From a virus, in the IMG/VR virus record IMGVR_UViG_3300005356_000329, positions 1-41,337 of that record: a stretch of 41,337 nucleotides of DNA; one strand, given 5' to 3'. The number at the start of each line of letters is the position of its first letter. Positions within the stretch are counted from its first letter, which is position 1. A program made the translations under genes and the position numbers. The notes under the pieces were generated by a model. It saw nothing but the letters and a program-made list of their open reading frames with translations. It made no database searches and was not told the origin of the DNA. Below, one piece after another: positions 31,621-40,179 of the stretch.

Positions 31621-31989
31621 ATGGCCAATCCCAATAGGGTCGTCGGCCGGGCGAAGGTGAAGATTGACGGCAGTCTGATCCCGACTGCCGGCAACATCAC
31701 GCTGACCTCGGGCGGTCCGAAGCGCGAAGGCGTTCCTGGTGATTATGTCGTCGGCGGTTTCAAGGAGTCGACCGTCGAAGCCAAGCTGGAATTCGACGTG
31801 CTGGCTACGTCCAGCTTCGATGCCGTTGCGTTCGGCAAGCTGGACGATTCCACCGTCGACATCCTTTACGACACCGGCCAGCATTTCGTCATGCGCCATG
31901 CCTGGGCTGAGAGCGCGCCCGACATGGGCACGAGTGACGGTAAGGCAAAATGCGTGCTGTACAGCCAGCCAGCCGAGAAGATCGCGTGA
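31621..31989 (+). CDS. Tail tube protein (Mu gpM-like)
   Basis: This 122-aa protein (Mu M is about 118 aa) matches the tube family: ANPNRVVGRAKVKIDGSLIP, TLTSGGPKREGVPGDYVVGG and FKESTVEAKLEFDV. It polymerises into the inner tube under the sheath. AGGGAG precedes the ATG by 7 nt. The stop overlaps the next ATG (TGATG). Confidence 0.92.
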   Translation: MANPNRVVGRAKVKIDGSLIPTAGNITLTSGGPKREGVPGDYVVGGFKESTVEAKLEFDVLATSSFDAVAFGKLDDSTVDILYDTGQHFVMRHAWAESAPDMGTSDGKAKCVLYSQPAEKIA

Positions 31990-32486
31990 TGGAGCGGCTG
32001 AAACTCAAACTAGCTTATCCCCTGTCGTTTGAGCAGGGCATCGGCGAGGCGAAGCAGACCGTCAGGGTCGACGAAATCGATCTCGCGCCTCGCGTCAAGG
32101 GCCGGCACATGCTCGCCGCCGAGCACGCCCAGGGGCAGATCCAGGCCCGCCTCTTGGTGTTGATGTCGCTAGCTGGCCTGCCTCGCGAGTATGCCGACGA
32201 GTTCGACGAGCAGGATCTCGCGGCGATGGACGCGCTGATCGGGGGCGAGGTGCATGACATGCGCAAGGTCGCCCTGGCGCTGGGCCTCGTCGAACATGCG
32301 AACCTGGACCAGGTGTTGGCCGCGATCGCGACGTTGAAGGCGTCGCCGGCAGCCCCCGCCGCGGCAGAGGCCGAAGGCGCGTCAGAGACCTCGCCCGGGA
32401 CTGCGATGGTGGCCGTCCCTTTGGCTGGTGGCGATCCCTCCCTGGGGGATGGCCAGCCGAATGGCGGCAATTCGTTGGCGACCTAA
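31989..32486 (+). CDS. Tail assembly chaperone, unshifted product (Mu gp41-like)
   Basis: This 165-aa protein lies between tube and tape measure, the place of the frameshifting tail chaperone pair. The first 110 residues (LKLAYPLSFEQGIGEAKQTV, DLAPRVKGRHMLAAEHAQGQ) match the Mu gp41/E-type family. An Ala/Pro/Glu linker follows. A CCCTTTG slippery heptamer at 32417-32423 lies in the correct phase for a -1 shift that would replace the last 21 residues with a 57-residue Trp-rich extension. Confidence 0.85.
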   Translation: MERLKLKLAYPLSFEQGIGEAKQTVRVDEIDLAPRVKGRHMLAAEHAQGQIQARLLVLMSLAGLPREYADEFDEQDLAAMDALIGGEVHDMRKVALALGLVEHANLDQVLAAIATLKASPAAPAAAEAEGASETSPGTAMVAVPLAGGDPSLGDGQPNGGNSLAT

Positions 32487-32590
32487 CGCTAGCGTTCCGG
32501 TTCGGGCCGCGTGACTGGCTCGACTTTGACGTTGCCGATTTGCGTTTCTGGGTAGGGCAGCTGGTCGAGCGGGAGGGCCAGCAAGAATGA
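32417..32590 (+). CDS. -1 frameshift extension of the tail assembly chaperone
   Basis: After a -1 slip at CCCTTTG (32417-32423, phase GTC CCT TTG), the frame stays open to TGA 32588-32590, overlapping the tape-measure ATG 32587. The extension begins PFGWWRSLPGGWPAEWRQF and continues VGDLTLAFRFGPRDWLDFDV, ADLRFWVGQLVEREGQQE. Without it the 100 nt before the tape measure would be unexplained. A stem is possible just downstream (ATCCC/GGGAT at about 32434-32450). The fused product would be 200 aa, as in lambda gpG-T and P2 E-E'. Confidence 0.7.
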   Translation, partial: PFGWWRSLPGGWPAEWRQFVGDLTLAFRFGPRDWLDFDVADLRFWVGQLVEREGQQE

Positions 32591-34053
32591 AGCTATCGCT
32601 GATCCTTCAGGCGATCGACCGGTGGAGCAAGCCGACCGAACACGCCACCAAAGCCACCACCGGCTTGAATCGGGCGGTCGAGACGCTCGGCCGCACGTCG
32701 AACCGATCGCGGCAAGGCGTTTCGCGCTTTTTTAGCGATGCGGAGCGCGGCGAGCGTACGGGTCAGCGCTTGGCTGCAACGCTCAAGCACATCGCGCAGG
32801 CTGGCTTCGAGAAAGTTCGCGCGACCGCCGGTCGGGCCGGCGAAGCAGTCAAGAAGTTTGGCGCCAGCGCCGGGAAGTGGCTGCTAGGCAAAGCTGGCAG
32901 CCTCCTCGGCGGGCTGGTCACTGGCGGAGTGGCTGCCGGCATCGGCGGCATTGTCGCATTTGCTTACAAGGTCGTCACGGCCGGCCTGATGTTCGAGAAG
33001 TTCCGAACGCAGCTAACCGGCCTGATGGGTTCGGTCGCCGCCGGCGACAAGGCAATGACCTGGGTTACCGATTTCGCGCGCAAGACGCCCTACGAGATCG
33101 ACCAGGTGATGGAGGCGTTCGTCCAGCTCAAGGCTTACGGGATCGACCCAGCCGACGGCTCGCTGAAGACGCTGGGCGATACCGCCGCCGGCATGGGCAA
33201 GGATCTGATGCAGGCGGTCGAGATGATCGCCGACGCGCAGACCGGCGAGTTCGAGCGCCTGAAGGAATTCGGGGTAAAGGCGTCGCAAAAGGGCGACCAG
33301 GTCACCTTTTCGTTCATGAAGAACGGCAAGACCATGACCAAACTGGCGAAGAAGAACGGCGCCGACATCACCAAGGCCCTGTACGGCATTTTCAACGACC
33401 GCTTCGCGGGCGGAATGGACCGCCTGTCGGCCACGACCGCCGGCAAATGGTCGAACGTCATGGATCGCCTGACCATCAGCGCGAAGCGGGTGTGGGAGGC
33501 CGGCATCGGCTCCGCCGTCAACACTCAGCTGGACCGGTTGAGCGCGTGGATCGACAAAGCCGAGGCCAATGGCACGCTCAAAAAGTGGGCGACGGAGACG
33601 GGCTCGGCTGTCGGCAACCTGATCAAGCAACTCGCCAGCGCCGACTGGAAGCGGTTTGCCGCCGATGTCGGCACCCTCGCTAGCGCCTTTCGAACCTTGG
33701 CAGAGTGGTCTGCTAAGGCGACCCGCGTCGCCAGCACCGGCAACGTTTGGGACATCCCGGTGAAGAAGCCGACCAAGATGCCCACGCCCTGGGATGCCTG
33801 GGAGATGATGGATCCGTGGGGTGCAAAGGCGGGCCAGGCGCGTGACGCCGTGCGCGGCCTGTTCGGCGGACGCAAGACGACACCGGCGGCACCGCCGCCC
33901 GCCGGCGGCTTGAAGAAGAGCAGCTATGACGGCGGCGGCGGGACTGTCCGCGTCGAGTTGCTATTGCCGGAAGGCATAAGGGCGCGCACGCGCGGCATGA
34001 GCGGCAACGGGATCCAGCTCAACACCGGCCGCGCTATGAGCAGCCTCGCATGA
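32587..34053 (+). CDS. Tape measure protein
   Basis: This 488-aa protein sets tail length. The core region (about 130-290) matches the tape-measure domain: FEKFRTQLTGLMGSVAAGDK, WVTDFARKTPYEIDQVMEAF, MGKDLMQAVEMIADAQTGEF and LSATTAGKWSNVMDRL. A hydrophobic stretch (LLGGLVTGGVAAGIGGIVAF) lies near 106-125. The N-terminus is basic and helical. It is short, which predicts a fairly short tail. Confidence 0.9.
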   Translation: MKLSLILQAIDRWSKPTEHATKATTGLNRAVETLGRTSNRSRQGVSRFFSDAERGERTGQRLAATLKHIAQAGFEKVRATAGRAGEAVKKFGASAGKWLLGKAGSLLGGLVTGGVAAGIGGIVAFAYKVVTAGLMFEKFRTQLTGLMGSVAAGDKAMTWVTDFARKTPYEIDQVMEAFVQLKAYGIDPADGSLKTLGDTAAGMGKDLMQAVEMIADAQTGEFERLKEFGVKASQKGDQVTFSFMKNGKTMTKLAKKNGADITKALYGIFNDRFAGGMDRLSATTAGKWSNVMDRLTISAKRVWEAGIGSAVNTQLDRLSAWIDKAEANGTLKKWATETGSAVGNLIKQLASADWKRFAADVGTLASAFRTLAEWSAKATRVASTGNVWDIPVKKPTKMPTPWDAWEMMDPWGAKAGQARDAVRGLFGGRKTTPAAPPPAGGLKKSSYDGGGGTVRVELLLPEGIRARTRGMSGNGIQLNTGRAMSSLA

Positions 34054-35267
34054 CTGCGCCAGCTGGTTTCCAGAAAGGCACGTTCCGCGGCCTCGCCTTC
34101 GTTACCGAGGGTCAGCAGGCCAGCGGCGGCCGCCGCCTGGTTGTGCATGAATTTCCGCAATCGGAGGATCACGTCGTCGAGGAGCTTGGCCGCAAGGCAA
34201 AGCGGTTCTCGCTCGATCTTCACATCCGTGGGGCCGATTTCATCGATCGCGCCAACGCCTTCGAAGACGCGCTCGACGCGCCCGGAGATGGCATGCTCGT
34301 CCACCCGTGGCGCGGCACGATGCGCGTCTCGGTCGACGATTACTCGCGCACTGATTCGACCGGCGACGGCGGGATCACCACGTTCTCGGTGCAGTTCGTC
34401 AAAAGCGGCTTGCCCGCGTCGCCCGCCCCGTCGACCGACACTGCTGCGGTCGCCAATGGCGTTGCCGGCGAGACGATCACCGCCGCGCCAGCAGCTTTTG
34501 CCGGGTCGTTTAACGTCGTCGGCGCGACAGCCTTTGTCGAAGGCGCCGCGAACGACCTGATCGCCAAGCTAGGCGACGCGACGGCGATTCAGGCCGGCCT
34601 GCTCGGTGGCGCCGGCCCCGCGCTGCGCACCTTCCAGGACTATGCCGCCAGGCTCGGCGCCGGCGAGCTCGTGCGTGACGCTGCAGGCCTCGGCCTGGCG
34701 ATCGTCAACCTGGTCGGTGCGGTCTCCGCGCTGGGCGAGAGCGCGCCCGGCCGGATCGAGGCGTTGCGCTCGTTGCTCGGCTTCGGCGACGACTTCGACC
34801 CGATCCCCGGCGACACGCCAGCGCGAAACCTGCAAGCAGCGAACGAAGCGGCGTTCGTTCAGCTAGTCAACGTGTCGGCTGCAAGCGAGCTGATCGCCGC
34901 GATCGCCGCCACCCCGTTCGGCTCCTATGACGATGCGATCGCGCTGCGCGACGGCGTCGCAGATCAGCTCTCAGCGCTGTCGCTGCGGCAGGCGGACATC
35001 GCCGACGATACGGGGTCGGATGCGTTCGACGCTTTGCGCCGCGCAATGATCGCCGACGTCGCGGCTCGCGCTGGCACGCTAGCCAGGCTGCAGAGCTATA
35101 CGCCGGCAACGACCGAACCCGCCTTGACGATCGCGTATCGCCTCTATGGCGACGCCGACCGCGATCTGGAGATCGTCGACCGCAATCGCATCGATCACCC
35201 CGGCTTCGTTCAGGGCGGCGTGGCTCTGCATGTGCTCACGCCATCGATCCAGGTGGCCAATGGTTGA
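34050..35267 (+). CDS. DNA circularisation/baseplate protein (Mu gpN-like)
   Basis: This 405-aa protein has the DNA_circ_N domain in residues about 1-95 (FQKGTFRGLAFVTEGQQASG, RRLVVHEFPQSEDHVVEELG, FSLDLHIRGADFIDRANAFE). The rest is helical and Ala-rich. In Mu, gpN is a tail/baseplate protein whose name comes from an old DNA-circularisation proposal. ATG 34050 overlaps the tape-measure stop. Confidence 0.9.
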   Translation: MTAPAGFQKGTFRGLAFVTEGQQASGGRRLVVHEFPQSEDHVVEELGRKAKRFSLDLHIRGADFIDRANAFEDALDAPGDGMLVHPWRGTMRVSVDDYSRTDSTGDGGITTFSVQFVKSGLPASPAPSTDTAAVANGVAGETITAAPAAFAGSFNVVGATAFVEGAANDLIAKLGDATAIQAGLLGGAGPALRTFQDYAARLGAGELVRDAAGLGLAIVNLVGAVSALGESAPGRIEALRSLLGFGDDFDPIPGDTPARNLQAANEAAFVQLVNVSAASELIAAIAATPFGSYDDAIALRDGVADQLSALSLRQADIADDTGSDAFDALRRAMIADVAARAGTLARLQSYTPATTEPALTIAYRLYGDADRDLEIVDRNRIDHPGFVQGGVALHVLTPSIQVANG

Positions 35268-36327
35268 CCCCCGCGCAGAGGCGGACAAGCTTGCCGAGCA
35301 GGTCGCGCTGCGCGTCGGCGGCCAGCTCTACGATGTCTGGACCTCGATCACGATCTCGCGGTCGCTGGATAGCCTGGCGGGCACCTTCGAATTTCAGCTG
35401 GCCAACCGCCTGCGCGACCAGGACGCGCCGCTTTCAATTAAGGCGGGCGATCGCTGCCAAGTGATGATCGGGGGCGAGGTCGCCATGGATGGCTGGGTCG
35501 ACCGCAAAGGCCCCACGCGTTCAGACAGCGACGCCGGCATTTCGATCTCAGGCCGCGACCGCACCGGTGACCTCGCCGATTGCTCGGCGATCGCCAAGCC
35601 GGGCAGCTGGGCCAACATGTCGATCGAGGCCATCGCCAACGAGTTGACCAAGCCGTTCGGCATCAAGGTCACGGCGAAAACGTCGACCGGCGGTCGCATC
35701 CCCAAATTCGCGTTGCAGCCGAGCGAAACGGTGCAGGCCGCGATCGAGCGCCTGCTGCGCTTCCGTGGCCTGCTGATGCAGCCAACCGCCACCGGCGATC
35801 TGGAGATCATTACGCCTGAGACGGGCGCTCCGGCAACAACGCTGGCGATCGGGGTGAACATCAAATCGATCGAGGCCACGCACGACCACAGCGAACGCTT
35901 CAGCGACTATCTGGTAAAGGGCCAGTCCGTCGGCGACGACAAGAAGCACGGCAAGACGGTGTCGCAGGTCAAGGGCGAGGCCAAGGATAGCGCGATTAAG
36001 CGATATCGGCCGCTGATGGTGGTTGCCGAGGATCAGGTCGACGGCGCCAGCGCCTCTTCGCGGGCGAAGTTCGAAGCAGGTGTGCGCGCCGGCAAGGGCG
36101 TCTCAGCCGAGATCGTCGTGTTAGGCTGGCGTGTCACCGCCGGCGGCAAGCTGTGGCGGCCGAACGTACCGGTCACGGTGAAGGCGCCGGCCGAAGACTT
36201 GCCCGGCAACGCGATGATCATAACCGCCGCGACCCTGTCGAAAGACGACCAGGGCACATTGGCGCAGCTTACCGTCATGCCACCCGGCGCCTGGGCGCAA
36301 CTTGCCGATAAGGGAGCTCTCAAATGA
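35260..36327 (+). CDS. Baseplate hub protein (Mu gpP-like)
   Basis: This 355-aa protein corresponds to Mu gpP (gp44), a T4 gp27-like hub. Typical segments are VALRVGGQLYDVWTSITISR, SLDSLAGTFEFQLANRLRDQ, ISGRDRTGDLADCSAIAKPG and FSDYLVKGQSVGDD. I chose ATG 35260 with AGGTGG upstream; it overlaps the gpN stop. The earlier in-frame ATG at 35146 would lie deep inside gpN. Confidence 0.9.
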   Translation: MVDPRAEADKLAEQVALRVGGQLYDVWTSITISRSLDSLAGTFEFQLANRLRDQDAPLSIKAGDRCQVMIGGEVAMDGWVDRKGPTRSDSDAGISISGRDRTGDLADCSAIAKPGSWANMSIEAIANELTKPFGIKVTAKTSTGGRIPKFALQPSETVQAAIERLLRFRGLLMQPTATGDLEIITPETGAPATTLAIGVNIKSIEATHDHSERFSDYLVKGQSVGDDKKHGKTVSQVKGEAKDSAIKRYRPLMVVAEDQVDGASASSRAKFEAGVRAGKGVSAEIVVLGWRVTAGGKLWRPNVPVTVKAPAEDLPGNAMIITAATLSKDDQGTLAQLTVMPPGAWAQLADKGALK

Positions 36328-36932
36328 GCGATGCGTCCACCCGCGCGATGGCCGCTCGCATTCAGGCGACCGTGCGTCGATGCGTCGTCGCCGGCGTCGA
36401 CGACGACAAGAGCTGCCAGGCGCTCCAGATCGAATTGCTGGCCGACGAGACGCTCGACGAGGTCGAGCATTTCCAGCCCTACGGCTTTACCGCGCGGCCC
36501 TTCGCCGGTGCCGAGGCGGTGGCGCTCGGCGTAGGCGGCCTGCGCAGCCACACCATCGTCCTGGGCGTCGGCGATCGCCGCTATCGGCTCACGTCGCTCC
36601 CGGAGGGCGAGGTCGCGATGCATGACGACCAGGGCCAGGTCGTCCATCTGACCCGCGACGGCATTCGTATCTCCAGCAGCAAGGGGATCACGATCGAGAC
36701 CGAGGGCGACCTGTCGCTATCGGCCGATGGGGATCTGTCGCTGTCGGCCGATGGCAATCTGTCGATCGACTGCGCGGATTTCACCGTCTCGGCATCCGGC
36801 GCCGCCGAGTTGGGCAGTGACGACGTCAAGATCGGCAACGGCGCCACCTTGGACGCCGCGCGTAGGACCGACGCGATCAACGACGCCGATGACAAGATTT
36901 CGGGGGGATCGAGCAAGGTGAAGATCGCATGA
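36324..36932 (+). CDS. Baseplate assembly protein V / tail spike (Mu gp45-like)
   Basis: This 202-aa protein is the central spike that pierces the outer membrane. The N-terminal part is an OB-fold (VEHFQPYGFTARPFAGAEAV). The spike holds short repeated beta units: LSLSADGDLSLSADG repeats encoded by near-identical 24-nt units at about 36708-36770. The C-terminus has a Gly/Asn-rich tip (DDVKIGNGATLDAARRTDAI). It overlaps neighbours on both sides. Confidence 0.9.
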   Translation: MSDASTRAMAARIQATVRRCVVAGVDDDKSCQALQIELLADETLDEVEHFQPYGFTARPFAGAEAVALGVGGLRSHTIVLGVGDRRYRLTSLPEGEVAMHDDQGQVVHLTRDGIRISSSKGITIETEGDLSLSADGDLSLSADGNLSIDCADFTVSASGAAELGSDDVKIGNGATLDAARRTDAINDADDKISGGSSKVKIA

Positions 36933-37213
36933 CGACTGGGCTATCGCGAAATCGCCGCTGGCAGCGCCGCGAGCTCGATCCGTTGGGCGTCGACCGGATC
37001 ATGCGGGAAGTTGGGTTCTCGGCAACCGCCGATCGCCCCACTGAAGGGCATGCCATGGTCGACCGCGGCGGCAACATGCGCCGCGTCCATGCGGTCTACC
37101 CCGATGGCTGGCGCGTAACTCTGACCATCAAAAAGAGCGGCGAGGGCTCGCTCAGCTGGGTGAAGAAGATCTGCACGGTGCGTGTGACCTGTCGGCCGGG
37201 GAACGCCGCATGA
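36929..37213 (+). CDS. Hypothetical protein between gp45 and gp46
   Basis: This 94-aa basic protein contains MVDRGGNMRRVHAVYPDGWR and VTLTIKKSGEGSLSWVKKIC. No family recognised. It overlaps gp45-like and gp46-like genes by ATGA, so it is translated with the baseplate set. It may be an accessory baseplate protein; Mu has no gene at this point that I can name. Confidence 0.55.
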   Translation: MTTGLSRNRRWQRRELDPLGVDRIMREVGFSATADRPTEGHAMVDRGGNMRRVHAVYPDGWRVTLTIKKSGEGSLSWVKKICTVRVTCRPGNAA

Positions 37214-37695
37214 CCGATATCGCCCTTGTCTACCGCCAATCGACCGCGTCGGCCGACTTCGCCATGTCAGCCGGCAGCCTGTTGACCGACGACGGTCTCG
37301 AAACGGCGATGATCGTTTCGCTTTTCACCGATCGCCGGGCGCGCGCCGACGATCCTCTGCCCTATGCCGGCGCCGATCGCCGCGGGTGGTGGGGCGACGT
37401 TGCCAACGACGACGACGCCGACGAGATCGGCTCGCGGCTGTGGCTGCTTGAGCGCGAGAAGATGACCGTCGCCGTGGCGACGCGCGCCCGCGACTATGTC
37501 GTCGAAGCGCTGAGCTGGATGATCACCGACCAGGTCGTTCATAGCGTCGATGTGGAGACGGCGATCGTGCCGATCTCAGCCCAGCACCCGCTCGGCGCGC
37601 TGGCGATCGGCGTGACGTTGACCCGTCCCGATGGCCCGGCGCGTGAGCGCTACGACTTCATCTGGTCCGCTACCGAAAGGAACCTCGCAGCGTGA
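37210..37695 (+). CDS. Baseplate wedge protein (Mu gp46-like, gpW/gp25 fold)
   Basis: This 161-aa protein matches phage GP46: LLTDDGLETAMIVSLFTDRR ARADDPLP, then DRRGWWGDV, GSRLWLLEREKMT and the YVVEALSWMI segment. It links the baseplate wedge to the sheath. The stop overlaps the GTG of the baseplate J gene. Confidence 0.9.
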   Translation: MTDIALVYRQSTASADFAMSAGSLLTDDGLETAMIVSLFTDRRARADDPLPYAGADRRGWWGDVANDDDADEIGSRLWLLEREKMTVAVATRARDYVVEALSWMITDQVVHSVDVETAIVPISAQHPLGALAIGVTLTRPDGPARERYDFIWSATERNLAA

Positions 37696-38738
37696 GTTTC
37701 GCGCGTCCGACCAAATCCGAGATCATCGACCGCTGCGAAGCCGACATGGACCGGCTGCCGGGGGCCGACGCGCGGCTGCGGCGCAGCCCGCTCTCCGTCC
37801 TCGCCAGGACGATCGCCGGGGTTTCGCATGGCCTCCATGGCCGCCTCGACACGTTGTCGCATTTCCTGCCTGACGATCCGAAAACGATGTGGCTGGCGCG
37901 CTGGGCGGCAATCTTCGGCCTGACGCGCAAGGCTGCGTCAGCCGCGACCGGTACCGTCACCGCTTCGGGCACCAACGGCACCATCATCCCGATCGGCACC
38001 GCGTTGGTGCGCGCCGATGGCGGCCGCTACCTGGTCACCACGGCGGCGACTATAGTTGGCGGCACCGCCGCGCTTTCGGTGTCGGCCGAGGGCGCCGGTC
38101 TGGCGGGCACCATGGACGCCGGCCAGTCGCTAACCTTCCAATCGCCGATCGCCGGCGTCCAGGCGATCGCAACGGTCGCAGTCGGCGGGATCGTAGGTGG
38201 CGCGGACGAAGAGAGTGATGACGACTTGCGCACGCGCTTGCTGCTCCGCATCCGCAACCCGGTTCGGGGCGGGTCCGCCAGCGATTACGTCCAATGGGCG
38301 ACGGATGTTGCCGAGGTGACCCGCGCCTGGGTCTATGAGAATTGGAACGGCCTCGGGACGGTAAAGGTGCTGTTCGTCATGGACGGCCGCGACGACATCA
38401 TTCCCGAGTCGGGCGATGTCGCGGTCGTGGCGTCCTATATCGCCGAGCGACGCCCTGTGTGCGCCGACGTTACCGTCGCTGCGCCGACCGCCGACGCGCT
38501 AAATTTCAATATCACGCTGACACCGGCCAGCGACGGCGTGAAAGCGGCCGTGGAGGCAGAACTACGCGACTTGCTCTCGCGCGAGGCGGAGCCGGGAGGC
38601 ACGCTGCTGCTGAGCCATATGCAGGAAGCGATATCGATTGCGGCCGGCGAAACGGACCATGTGTTGAACTCGCCGACCGCGAACCAAACCGCCACGGCCG
38701 GCCATATTCACACCCTCGGCACGATCACCTGGGCCTAG
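37692..38738 (+). CDS. Baseplate J-like protein (Mu gp47)
   Basis: This 348-aa protein is the T4 gp6-like wedge component. It contains LARTIAGVSHGLHGRLDTLS, IIPIGTALVRADGGRYLVTT, ESDDDLRTRLLLRIRNPVRG GSASDYVQWA and VTRAWVYENWNGLGTVKVLF. The start is GTG 37692. It fits the family in length and order. Confidence 0.92.
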   Translation: MSFARPTKSEIIDRCEADMDRLPGADARLRRSPLSVLARTIAGVSHGLHGRLDTLSHFLPDDPKTMWLARWAAIFGLTRKAASAATGTVTASGTNGTIIPIGTALVRADGGRYLVTTAATIVGGTAALSVSAEGAGLAGTMDAGQSLTFQSPIAGVQAIATVAVGGIVGGADEESDDDLRTRLLLRIRNPVRGGSASDYVQWATDVAEVTRAWVYENWNGLGTVKVLFVMDGRDDIIPESGDVAVVASYIAERRPVCADVTVAAPTADALNFNITLTPASDGVKAAVEAELRDLLSREAEPGGTLLLSHMQEAISIAAGETDHVLNSPTANQTATAGHIHTLGTITWA

Positions 38739-38739
38739 C

Positions 38740-39339
38740 ATGTACTCGGCCGACGCCTATGCCCTGCAGCTCCAGCAGCACCTCCCGACCGGTGCAGCAT
38801 GGCCGCGCGACCGAGCGGCGCTGCTGACCCTGTTGATGGGCGCCAGCGCGCAGGAATTCGCCCGCTTCGACGAGCGCACGGTTCAATTCGAGCAAGAGTT
38901 CGACCCCCGCACCGCCTACGAGCTGTTGTCCGATTGGGAGCGCCTGCTCGGCCTTCCCGACCCCTGCACCGCAGCGGCCACCAGCATCGCCGCCCGCCAG
39001 TCGGCGTGCTGGCGCAAGCTCGCCTTTCAGGCAGGGCAGACGCCCGAGTTCTACACCGCGCTGGCCGCCTCGATCGGCTACGAAATCGTGATCCATGAAT
39101 TCGACCCGGACGTCGACGATTACGACGGCTCGCTGACCAGCCAGATCACCGGCGGCCGATATCGCTACGTCTGGCGCGTCGAGGTGCTCAATGCCGGCGA
39201 TTATTCCGTCTTTCGATTCGGCGATCCGTTTGGCGGCCGCTTCGCCGAGGGCGGCGGCGGCGCCGTCGACCTGGAGTGCGTTCTAAACGCCGCCAAGCCC
39301 GCCCACACTCACGTCATTTTTTCATATCCGGAGGCCTAG
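38740..39339 (+). CDS. DUF2313 baseplate protein (Mu gp48 / YmfQ-like)
   Basis: This 199-aa protein has the DUF2313 pattern: YALQLQQHLPTGAAWPRDRA, PRTAYELLSDWERLLGLPDP, and a C-terminal CVLNAAKPAHTHVIFSY. It probably forms the outer wedge that attaches fibres. It is followed with no gap by the short fibre gene. Confidence 0.9.
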   Translation: MYSADAYALQLQQHLPTGAAWPRDRAALLTLLMGASAQEFARFDERTVQFEQEFDPRTAYELLSDWERLLGLPDPCTAAATSIAARQSACWRKLAFQAGQTPEFYTALAASIGYEIVIHEFDPDVDDYDGSLTSQITGGRYRYVWRVEVLNAGDYSVFRFGDPFGGRFAEGGGGAVDLECVLNAAKPAHTHVIFSYPEA

Positions 39340-39864
39340 ATGCGCGATTTTACTGGAGTGTCGGGAGCGTCCGGCGGAGACGCGAAGGTCTCGCCAGCGC
39401 CGGCGACGCAATGGACGCCGGCGGTCGCCAATTCTTGGAAGAACGAGCTCAAGAACGTCATCCTGCACCCCAGCAGCGGCATCGGCGCGCTCGATGGCGG
39501 CAATGACAGCCAGCTCATCACGGCGCTCCTCGCGATCATCGCGGCATCCGGCGCGGGCGTAACCGTCACGCCGGGTTCCTATGAGCAGACGATCTCCATC
39601 GGCGGGCTGATCATCAAGGTTGGCAATCACCTGGGCTTCTTTGGTGAAAGCTCGCTCTACACAGCCTTTGAAACGCCTTTCCCGAACGATTGTTGGGGGG
39701 CGTTCTCCATGGCCCGTAACGACAGCGGCGGCACGACGCGAGACATATGGCCGCAGGCCCAGGGCGACCCGAACGCCGCCGGATTCACGGTCAAGCTCAA
39801 CCTCGGCGGCGGCGGCACGACCAACAATATCGACGGCATCACTTACTTCGCCATCGGGCATTAA
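39340..39864 (+). CDS. Short tail fibre-like protein
   Basis: This 174-aa protein begins with Gly/Ala-rich sequence and WTPAVANSWKNELKNVILHP, then two beta-type halves. It ends NNIDGITYFAIGH, like the C-terminal domain of putative fibre proteins (gp53-like), which finish ...YWLAIG. It lies where Mu has its fibre gene S but is far shorter. The large spike in the lysis region may be the main receptor-binding protein. Confidence 0.65.
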   Translation: MRDFTGVSGASGGDAKVSPAPATQWTPAVANSWKNELKNVILHPSSGIGALDGGNDSQLITALLAIIAASGAGVTVTPGSYEQTISIGGLIIKVGNHLGFFGESSLYTAFETPFPNDCWGAFSMARNDSGGTTRDIWPQAQGDPNAAGFTVKLNLGGGGTTNNIDGITYFAIGH

Positions 39865-39869
39865 ATTCG

Positions 39870-39989
39870 CCCTCTCCGAAAGGAGGGGGGTCGGCGCGCG
39901 CCAACGCGCCGAGCCGCGCGGTAGGGCCGCGCACCTAGCCCGGCGCGCGCCGGGTTCGATCCCCTCACCGGTGGCCCCGGCGAGGGGCT
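39870..39989. other. Array of five G/C-rich hairpins before com
   Basis: Within 120 nt lie consecutive stems. 39870-39877/39882-39889 is 8 pairs with a GAAA tetraloop. TCGGCGCG/CGCGCCGA is at 39891-39898/39905-39912. GCGCGG/CCGCGC is at 39916-39921/39927-39932. A perfect 16-bp palindrome, CCCGGCGCGCGCCGGG, is at 39939-39954. CCCCTC/GAGGGG with inner CCGG/CCGG is at 39961-39987. No T-run follows. It could terminate the tail transcript, protect mRNA ends, or form a structured RNA. GGTTCGAT (39953-39960) mimics a tRNA T-loop, but no full tRNA can be folded. Confidence 0.7.
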
Positions 39990-40004
39990 GGTTAGGTTGG
40001 ATTT

Positions 40005-40166
40005 GTGAAGGAGTCTTTTAGGTGCGCGGGCTGTGGTGCTCTCTTGTTCAAAGCGGCGCCATCAGCGATATCCGGGCCGATCGAAATCAAGTGCCGGCGC
40101 TGCCGGCAATTCAACATTCTACGGCCTTTGAGCCCCACCAAACCGACCGCCGAGGGAGCGGCATAG
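40005..40166 (+). CDS. com: Com-like zinc-finger translational regulator
   Basis: This 53-aa protein starts at GTG 40005 with TTAGG upstream. It has two CxxC pairs (C7-x2-C10 and C30-x2-C33) in the Com arrangement: MKESFRCAGCGALLFK, then GPIEIKCRRCRQFNILRPLS. In Mu, Com binds a stem-loop in the mom mRNA and allows mom translation. Here it ends 13 nt before a cytosine methyltransferase, so that mRNA is its likely target. It lies in a different frame from both overlapping frames of the next gene. Confidence 0.88.
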   Translation: MKESFRCAGCGALLFKAAPSAISGPIEIKCRRCRQFNILRPLSPTKPTAEGAA

Positions 40167-40179
40167 GGGACAAAGCCTT

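Noticed and set aside
32442-32448. CTGGGGGAT considered as the frameshift site in the tail chaperone
   Set aside because: It is not a proper X XXY YYZ heptamer in the zero frame. CCCTTTG at 32417-32423 is, and it lies upstream of a possible stem.
39913-39989. A tRNA gene suggested by GCGCGGTAGGG and GGGTTCGATCCC-like strings
   Set aside because: The T-arm stem does not pair, there is no acceptor stem or anticodon arm, and the bases are better explained by the consecutive hairpins.
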